Shown here in pieces: positions 57,301 to 64,000 of a DNA stretch of 64,000 bases; within the stretch, counting starts at the first letter, position 1, and every line of letters begins with the position of its first letter. The stretch comes from Aricia agestis (taxonomy: Eukaryota; Arthropoda; Insecta; Lepidoptera; Lycaenidae): assembly GCF_905147365.1 (NCBI RefSeq), contig NC_056425.1, positions 6,579,501-6,643,500 of the forward strand, given 5' to 3'. A model generated the notes under the pieces. That model did not search any database and was not told the DNA's origin. It saw only the letters and a list, made by a program, of their open reading frames with translations. The position numbers were made by a program, and so were the translations under genes.

Positions 57301-58034
57301 CTATTATGGAGTTAGAACTTATAGCTATTGCTAAGGCATTGTCTTACGCATATTCTTTGGATATAAATAATATAGTAATAATTACCGATTCTAAAAGTGC
57401 TTTGCTTCATTTGGCTCGTTGCACCTCGACCTTTCGAGGTACAACGATAGCCTACTCAATTCTGGATTTAATCTTGAAATTCGCGCATCTAAACAAAACT
57501 GTAATCTTACAATGGGTACCTTCCCATATAGGTATTGAAGGAAACGAAAAAGTTGATAAATATGCAAAGGAAGCATCTTCAGATGGATTACTTATAGATT
57601 ACCTACCGTCTTTTAGTTATCATACCTTCTCATATAAATTGTATTGTGATAACTTGTTTAAGGAATACTTTTGTGAAAGGTCAAAGGAAAAAGGTATATG
57701 GTATCGCACTGTCCAGCCGCATCCCCCAAAACCCCCTTGGATTAATGAATCTAAATTGAGTAGAATAGATGTTGTAAATATTATGAGACTTCGTTCCGGA
57801 CACATTCCATGCAATAATTTCTCCTTTCTTATGAAAAAATCTACTTCACCAAACTGTGAAACATGTAACGTCGTTGAAGATATATATCATATTTTGATGG
57901 AATGTGTCCGGAACAGGCATATTAGAGAAATAATGTATAAAACTTTAAATCAAGTAGGTGGCTGTAATAGTATCCTGGCCTTTCCGCTCTCTGGGGAGAT
58001 CAGGTTGCTGTTGCAGCTTATCAATTATAGGTAA
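54342..58034 (+). pseudogene. I-like LINE ORF2: endonuclease, reverse transcriptase, RNase H, one in-frame stop
   Basis: ATG 54342 overlaps the ORF1 stop by eight bases (ATGGATAA), which suggests coupled re-initiation. Endonuclease: N in 'ILHWNAQSL', E in 'VCETWL', 'GDFNGHHSNW', and 'GSDHLMI'. RT: 'TPIPKPGRDP', 'SYRPISL'-like 'SIRPISLISCLCK', 'KGFRKGRST', 'GVFIDLENAYNNID', 'GLAQGDPASPLLFN', catalytic 'QYADDLTLY', and 'VKYLGMWLD'. RNase H: D of FTDGSK, E of MELELIA, D of ITDSKS, D of EKVDKYA. The C-terminal zinc motif is C-x2-C-x7-H-x4-C.

TGA 56376-56378 interrupts the frame just after the RT palm, between 'LALDR' and 'SKLCFDL'. The same frame continues to TAG/TAA at 58,032-58,034. A single G-to-A change from TGG explains it, so the copy is recently inactivated. 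1,230 codons is normal for this family. Confidence 0.85.
56376..56378 (+). other. In-frame TGA disabling the LINE ORF2
   Basis: The codon before is agg and the codon after is agt, and the frame is unchanged on both sides. Related LINEs usually have a tryptophan at this spot ('L-x-R/K-W-x'), so TGG to TGA is the simplest origin. No other stop occurs in the 3.7-kb frame. Confidence 0.85.
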
Positions 58035-58157
58035 CCATACAGGAAAGCTTTTATGCCTATTATTTATATTTATTAGTTAAGATTGCATAATATATTGAGT
58101 GATTACCTACCAGGGCGACTTAATCGCTTAGCGATAAAGCCCTTTAATATAGAATTA

Positions 58158-58180
58158 AAAAAAAAAAAAAAAAAAAAAAA

Positions 58181-58188
<8 letters not shown>
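58158..58188 (+). repeat. Poly(A) tail of the nested LINE and right target-site duplication
   Basis: About 23 A's follow 'ctttaatatagaatt'. They pass directly into 'caaaagat', completing the duplication aaaacaaaagat at 58,177-58,188 that matches 51,231-51,242. This is the classic product of target-primed reverse transcription. Confidence 0.85.
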
Positions 58189-59631
<1,443 letters not shown>

Positions 59632-59887
59632 CAATGTGTAACAAAAACAAGTGATAATACTTTAGGGTGTGTACGTGTTCCTTGTAGAGATTTCACTGTG
59701 AAAGTAGCAGCGCTGAAAGACCAAAATTTTTTTTCACTTTTGTATGGGCAAGGGCCCGAGCGTCACGAGTTTCCCCATACAAAAGTGAAAAAATTTTTTG
59801 GTATTTCAGCGCTGCTACTTTCACAGAGAACTCTCTACAGGGAACACATACACACCCTAAATTATTATCACTTGTTTTTGTTACACC

Positions 59888-59890
<3 letters not shown>
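59632..59890. mobile_element. 259-bp foldback MITE, TA-flanked (Tc1/mariner-type)
   Basis: The left end is 'caatgtgtaacaaaaacaag' and the right end is the complement of 'cagggtgtaacaaaaacaag'. The terminal repeats extend over roughly 110 bases each, through 'gaaagtagcagcgctgaaa' and 'cacttttgtatggg', around a short GC-rich loop near 59,755-59,770. It is flanked by TA on both sides and sits inside a (TA)n tract, as expected for TA-targeting mariner-type elements. There is no coding capacity. Frames of apparent Tyr-Ile repeats on either side are microsatellite translation. Confidence 0.8.
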
Positions 59891-59957
<67 letters not shown>

Positions 59958-60823
59958 TTATTTATTATATGTATAACATATTATACTCTATTCTATTAAA
60001 TATATATATACACATATATATTAAAAAAAAAAATAAAAAAAAAAAAAAAGTGTCCATGGCGTGATGGACCACAATTAATTAAAATTCATAATATTATTTC
60101 AATTATCCTTGGTGCGAAAAATCTAAATAATAAAATAACAAAAAAAGGATATGGACGAACAGTCCACAGACGGCCCCAATTTTATAATAAAAAAAAAAAA
60201 AAAAAAAAACACCCTTTTTGAATATACCAATCGATAGGGGGCGCCAAGGGGAGCAAAAAAGCTCAGATAAACTTTTCTCAAAAATCAACCCCTGTCGAAA
60301 GACAGGCCGAAATGTGACCCTCGTTAGTACGGAGAAAATACTTAGGTAAATTTGGCTAAGGTTTAGGAACCTACGTCAATTAAATGTTGGTGACATGGGT
60401 TAAGGAGGATTATTTTGGGTGAGAAAAACTCCTACTTAGCGTTTCCACCGCCAGTAAACTCTCCGTTTAGAAGAAATTCGCATTTGAGATTTAGACGTAA
60501 TCTTCAGATAAGATCATCTGTTTTCTGATGTTTACGAAGTATTTTTAAGGCATCTCAAGGCTGTGATGACTGGGTCTTACTTAACTACTCAGCCACGGAT
60601 ACCGAAGGGGGGGGGGGGCACAGTCCCCTCTAAAGGGGGGGGTTCGGGGTCCAAAAGTAGGTTAGGTTAGGTTGGAACTTAGACCACAACACCCAGAAAT
60701 AGGAGCCCCGCGTAGCGGGGCTCCAACGACTTTCTTTTGTAGTAGTTTGTCAAATAAATTGGGGTAGATACGTAGAGTATTAAATATACTTACGCGATGG
60801 TTAGTAGGTAACTAAAAAGAGTG
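59891..60823. other. Low-complexity and A-rich region, no gene seen
   Basis: A (TA)n remainder (to 59,952) is followed by A-rich runs near 60,025-60,050 and 60,189-60,208 and a poly-G run near 60,607-60,618. A GC hairpin (ggagccccgc/gcggggctcc) lies at 60,702-60,724. Two and a half TTAGG-like units are at 60,658-60,675, too few to call telomeric. The 60,290-60,660 part may be an untranslated tail of another retroelement, but I cannot assign it. Confidence 0.5.
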
Positions 60824-61234
60824 AAATTATTATTTTTAACAAAAAATTAAAACCGACTTCCAAGGTAAAAACAATGATAACATCCTTATAATATGAACTA
60901 AAAAGTATTAAATAATTTTTCCTATCTAATAGTGCCTTTTTCCGAATTCGGCTAAACCTCAACTATTTCTGTACTCAATCTTCATAATTTTGAAGTCGGT
61001 GCCAGTTCCAAAAGTTTCAAATATTCTGTCAGAGAACTAAAGATTCAGCTATCTGGTACCGACTTCAAAATGATGAAGATTGAGTACAGAAATAGTTGAG
61101 GTTTAGCCGAATTCGGAAAAAGGCACTATTAGATAGGAAAAATTATTTAATACTTTTTAGTTCATATTATAAGGATGTTATCATTGTTTTTACCTTGGAA
61201 GTCGGTTTTAATTTTTTGTTAAAAATAATAATTT
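60824..61234. mobile_element. Foldback element with 177-bp inverted arms
   Basis: Bases 60,824-61,000 pair with 61,058-61,234 almost perfectly (one mismatch seen, 'ataatttt' against 'aaaatgat'). The loop is 57 bases. The arms include 'aaaaccgacttccaaggtaa' and its complement. No clear target duplication flanks it. An inverted copy of the loop side and the inner end of the left arm (60,960-61,036) occurs at 62,553-62,637, so the family is repeated locally. There is no open frame of note. Confidence 0.85.
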
Positions 61235-61285
61235 GACGTTCAGTCGGCACGTGCCGCACGTTGACAATTTAATCTTATAGAATTC

Positions 61286-61410
61286 ATGTTCAATCATGCT
61301 TGTGTAAGTATATACGTACAAATATTTTTCACACAGATGAAAACCAATTTCGGTTTCGTTTGACAGCTCGAGATTGTTGCTCTATTCCGCTAGGTATATT
61401 AACTTTATGG
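61286..61410 (+). repeat. 125-bp direct repeat, first copy
   Basis: Matches 62,426-62,551 with a few differences, from 'atgttcaatcatgcttgtgt' to 'aggtatattaactttatgg'. It lies immediately after the foldback element, while the second copy lies inside the TTAA-flanked element beside another piece of the same foldback. The two belong to one larger repeat that was copied. A 62-codon minus-strand frame (61,329-61,517) crosses this copy and is not thought to be a gene. Confidence 0.75.
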
Positions 61411-61743
61411 TAATTCGCACTAATTTGACATTCATCACTTTGACAGTTTTGACAATTCATTTGCTGAATTGATTGGGAGGAATTGCTACCATTTTGACCA
61501 TTTTTTGCTGTGACCATTTTAGTCCCGCAGACAGCACTATGTGCTCAGCGTAAAGACATAAGTCGAATACGCCAAAATAGTGGTCGCAACGCACCGAAAG
61601 TGTTAACTGTTTGGTTGGTTTTATTTAATGTTTCTAAGTGACTGGGCAAAACCCGTCCACTGTCCAGTTACTTAGAATATATTAATTGTTTTGAAATCGC
61701 AGAATAACTTGAAAAAAAATATCTATTTGTATGTTAATAATAA

Positions 61744-61925
61744 CTAGCTATTTGACCGAGCTTTGCTCGGTATTCGAAAAAACACGAATTAAATGACATT
61801 TCTAAAAATTATTCCTAGCTAGATCGATTTATCGCCCCCGAAACCCCCTATATACTAAATTTCATGAAAATCGTTGGAGCCGATTCCGAGATTCCAATTA
61901 TGTAATATTATATACAAGAATTGCT
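61744..61925 (+). repeat. Interspersed repeat 'ctagctatttgaccgagctt', copy 1
   Basis: Begins 'ctagctatttgaccgagctt' and contains 'aaaccccctatatactaaat' and 'cgttggagccgattccgaga', ending near 'caagaattgctcgttt'. Two further copies lie at 63,669-63,846 and 63,847-64,000. It is a short, non-coding element of the kind scattered through insect genomes (SINE-like or LINE tail). Confidence 0.75.
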
Positions 61926-62230
61926 CGTTTAAGGCTGTGTTCACACGTGCGCGTTTTCTGCGCGCGTGGATTCAGCGCGCGTCGCGTGTTTTCCCAAACG
62001 TTAAAGCAGTTTGAGGTTCTATGCTAATTACATAAAGCTTATTTTCAAATATTTCTACAAAAACCGCGTACGCGCAGCGAACGTGCAGCGACCGCGCAGC
62101 GTACGCTCAGCCACCGCACAGCCTACGCGCAGCGACAGAGCAGTCTACGATCACCGCCCGCGCGGCTAGTGTGTCTGTCATTACTCATTCCCTTTGAGAT
62201 CGCGCGACGGATGCCCGTTGCCTTTGTGCG

Positions 62231-62374
62231 ATGTCGTCAGAGTTATTAATTTCGTTAATAGAAGAAAGGGATGTCTTGTGGGACAAGACTCTCGAAATAT
62301 ACAAAGACAAACGTAAAACTTTGCAAGCGTGGCATGAAATATGTACTATATATTATATAATTAGAAGGTTTTGA
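62231..62374 (+). pseudogene. MADF-domain N-terminal fragment (47 codons)
   Basis: ATG 62231 starts 'MSSELLISLIEERDVLWDKT', then 'LEIYKDKRKTLQAWHEI', before a stop at 62,372. The pattern L-I-x-L-I-E-x(5)-L-W-D-x(3)-x-Y-K-D-x(5)-A-W-x-E-I is the start of the MADF (Myb/SANT-like) DNA-binding domain. MADF proteins serve as transcription factors and as the DNA-binding partner of Harbinger transposases. The later helices are missing. The break after AWHEI may mark an exon end, with 'tgtacta' as a weak donor. The copy in the opposite arm (near 62,968-63,100, minus strand) has a small insertion that shifts its frame. Confidence 0.65.
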
Positions 62375-62425
62375 GACAATGCCAGATGCAGAAAAAAATA
62401 AACAAGGTAAATTTCTTTTAATTTG

Positions 62426-62551
62426 ATGTTCAATCATGCTTGTGTAAGTATATACGTACACATATTTTTACGCACAGATGTAAAACTATTTCGGTTTCGT
62501 TTGACAGCTCGAGATTGTTGCTCTATTCCGCTAGGTATATTAACTTTATGG
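62426..62551 (+). repeat. 125-bp direct repeat, second copy
   Basis: Second copy of 61,286-61,410, located between the arms of the TTAA-flanked element. It is followed directly by a reverse-complement piece (62,553-62,637) of the 60,824-61,234 foldback. The pair was therefore captured together. Confidence 0.75.
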
Positions 62552-62634
62552 TTCTCTGACAAAATAGGTTACATTTGAAACTTTTGGAACTGGCACCGAC
62601 TTCAAAATTATGAAGATTGAGTACAGAAATAGTT

Positions 62635-62832
62635 GAATTTATGGATACCCTAGCAACCGAGTGGACGTGATAAGATATCAGATTAAAAAGCCTTAGGGCG
62701 TGTTCATATGACTACGCGCACAATCCGCGTACACGCAGCAACCGTCTTTTCACCGCGTACACGCAGCTACCGCGCAGCCACCGCGCAGCAACCACGCAGC
62801 GTCCACTCGGTTGATAGGGTATCCATAAATTC
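62635..62832. repeat. Small inverted repeat inside the TTAA element (33-bp arms)
   Basis: Bases 62,635-62,667 ('gaatttatggataccctagc...') pair with 62,800-62,832. Between them are tandem 'cgcagc/accgcgcagc' words like those in the outer arms. It looks like a MITE of a related GC-subterminal family nested in the larger element. Confidence 0.7.
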
Positions 62833-63402
62833 ACCCGCAGTTTACTAACGGAATTCAGAACTCAAACACGTGTTTCCATGTACTCCGCGAGAAAGCTCAT
62901 AATTTTGTATTACTTGTACAAAAAATGGAAAAATGAAGAGAATGGGAGAAAAAACCTTCTATTAATATAGTACATATTTCATGCCACGCTTGCAAAGTTT
63001 TACGTTTGTCTTTGTATATTTCGAGAGTCTTGTCCCACAAGAGTCAAGACATCCCTTTCATCTATTAACGAAATTAATAACTCTGACGACATCGCACAAA
63101 GGCAACGGGCATCCGTCGCGCGGTCTCAAAGGTAATGAGTAATGACAGACACACTAGCCGTGCGGGCGGTGATCGTAGACTGCTCTGTCGCTGCGCGTAG
63201 GCTGTGCGGTGGCTGAGCGTACGCTGCGCGGTCGCTGCACGTTCGCGTGCGGTTTTTGTGGAAATATTTGAAAATAAGCTTTATGTAATTAGCATAGAAC
63301 CTCAAACTGCTTTAACGTTTGGGAAAACACGCGACGCGCGCTGAATCCGCGCGCGCAGAAAACGCGCACGTGTGAACACAGCCTTAATATTTTGATATCG
63401 TT

Positions 63403-63554
63403 GGTTCGCTGCGCGTACGCGGTTTTTGTAGAAATATTTGAAAATAAGCTTTATGTAATTAGCATAGAACCTCAAACTGCTTTAACGTTTTGGAAAACAC
63501 GCGACGCGCGCTGCATCCGCGCGCGCAGAAAACGCGCACGTGTGAACACAGCCT
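63403..63554 (+). repeat. Solo arm end of the TTAA-flanked element
   Basis: Repeats the outer ~145 bases of the right arm (63,239-63,382) in the same orientation, ending 'cgtgtgaacacagcct'. It is followed by 'cattgtc' rather than TTAA. This is a truncated second copy lying beside the first. A 63-codon frame here is chance. Confidence 0.75.
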
Positions 63555-63668
63555 CATTGTCACGTCATGTCATGTTTCTATAAAAATTTTTTTTGAAAAC
63601 AATTATTATCAAAAACGAGGAAAGTCTATAATATATTTTAATAGTTTAGTGTCACTTATAAAATTTTA

Positions 63669-64000
63669 CTAGCTATTTGACCGAGCTTTGCTCGGTATTC
63701 GATGATAATGACATTTTCTAAAAATGATTCCTAGCTAGATCGATTTATCGCCCTCGAAACCCCCTATATACTAAATTTCATGAAAATCGTTGGAGCCGAT
63801 TCCGAGATTTCAATTATATATTTATATACAAGAATTGCTCGTTTAAAGATATAAGATTTGCTCGGTATTCGATGATAATGACATTTTCTAAAAATGATTC
63901 CTAGCTAGATCAATTTATCGCCCCCGAAACCTCCTATAAACTTAATTTCATGAAAATCGTTGGAGCCGATTCCGAGATTTCAATTATATATTTATATACA
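63669..64000 (+). repeat. Interspersed repeat 'ctagctatttgaccgagctt', copies 2 and 3 in tandem
   Basis: Copy 2 spans 63,669-63,846. Copy 3 starts near 63,847, lacks the 'ctagctatttgaccgag' head, and runs off the window end. Both match copy 1 at 61,744-61,925. The near-identical copies side by side suggest a local duplication or retroposition next to a sibling. Confidence 0.7.

Larger units (their letters stand above)
51243..58176 (+). mobile_element. Nested full-length I-like non-LTR retrotransposon
   Basis: About 6.9 kb including a 1.45-kb secondary insertion, so roughly 5.5 kb by itself. Parts: 5' UTR 51,243-51,395; ORF1 51,396-54,349 (split); ORF2 54,342-58,034; a 120-base 3' UTR; and a poly(A) of about 23 bases ending near 58,180. 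It is flanked by a 12-bp target-site duplication.

An APE endonuclease, RT, RNase H and a C-terminal C-x2-C-x7-H-x4-C motif, with a zinc-knuckle ORF1, place it in the I superfamily (I/Nimb/LOA-type). A plain poly(A) tail is unlike the TAA repeats of the Drosophila I factor, so the subgroup is open. It inserted into the R1-like element, so it is younger than that copy. Confidence 0.85.
61933..63383. mobile_element. TTAA-flanked element with ~435-bp inverted arms and MADF fragment
   Basis: The termini are 'ggctgtgttcacacgtgcgc' and its complement, with TTAA at 61,929-61,932 and 63,384-63,387. The left arm (61,933-62,374) pairs with the right arm (62,951-63,383). Both are rich in 'cgcgcagc' words. 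Each arm carries the first exon of a MADF-domain gene. The ~575-bp centre is built from pieces of other local repeats.

Reading the flank as TTA instead of TTAA would suit PIF/Harbinger, whose autonomous members encode a MADF/Myb-like partner protein. TTAA would suit piggyBac. The MADF content favours Harbinger. There is no transposase. Confidence 0.75.

Noticed and set aside
60658..60675. Telomeric (TTAGG)n tract or TRAS/SART insertion site
   Set aside because: Only two to three units; too short and no adjacent telomeric LINE end could be shown.

Overview
The window is a piece of an AT-rich insect genome, most likely lepidopteran. The grounds are interspersed repeats with the heads 'ccggccaagtgcgagt...gggttccgtac' and 'ctagctatttgaccgag', an R1-clade retrotransposon carrying a virus-type helicase, TTAGG-like and TTAA-flanked repeats, and a host gene with a split signal peptide. 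No tRNA, rRNA, CRISPR or bacterial-type operon was seen. The order-level assignment is inference.

Layout. 1-3360 holds decayed transposon pieces: a GC-rich inverted repeat, two LINE ORF2 remnants, a 43-bp-arm hairpin and two interspersed repeats. 3365-47650 (minus strand) is the dominant feature: one uninterrupted exon of about 44.25 kb encoding a Thr/Ser-rich secreted protein of more than 14,740 residues. It has a signal peptide whose first residues lie on an upstream exon, about 188 tandem copies of a 72-74-residue unit, a unique Thr-rich linker of about 570 residues, two identical 40-residue Asn/Glu/Asp-rich repeats, and a Gly/His/Asn/Arg-rich C-terminus. It behaves like a mucin-like or silk-coat-like giant protein. 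47651-49231 is intron/5' sequence plus transposon tails.

49232-59631 is a nested retrotransposon stack. A 5'-truncated R1-like LINE ORF2 (RNase H, zinc knuckle, long linker) is interrupted by a complete I-like LINE of about 6.9 kb. After that LINE's poly(A) the R1 frame resumes with a superfamily 1 viral-type helicase (all main motifs present) and ends in a (TA)n tract. The I-like LINE has ORF1 with CCHC knuckles and ORF2 with endonuclease, RT and RNase H broken by one in-frame TGA. Its ORF1 is itself interrupted by a 1.45-kb interspersed repeat containing three ~320-bp tandem units. A 12-bp target-site duplication brackets the I-like LINE, and the R1 frame is in phase on the two sides.

59632-64000 is a foldback-element district: a 259-bp TA-flanked MITE, a foldback with 177-bp arms, and a TTAA-flanked element with ~435-bp inverted arms that carries the start of a MADF-domain gene. 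Around these lie duplicated fragments of the same elements and three copies of a short interspersed repeat.

The two most interesting items are the giant single-exon repeat gene, with very recent multi-kilobase internal duplications, and the R1-LINE/viral-helicase fusion. The second type of fusion has, to my recollection, been reported before in insects. The first I cannot match to a named protein.
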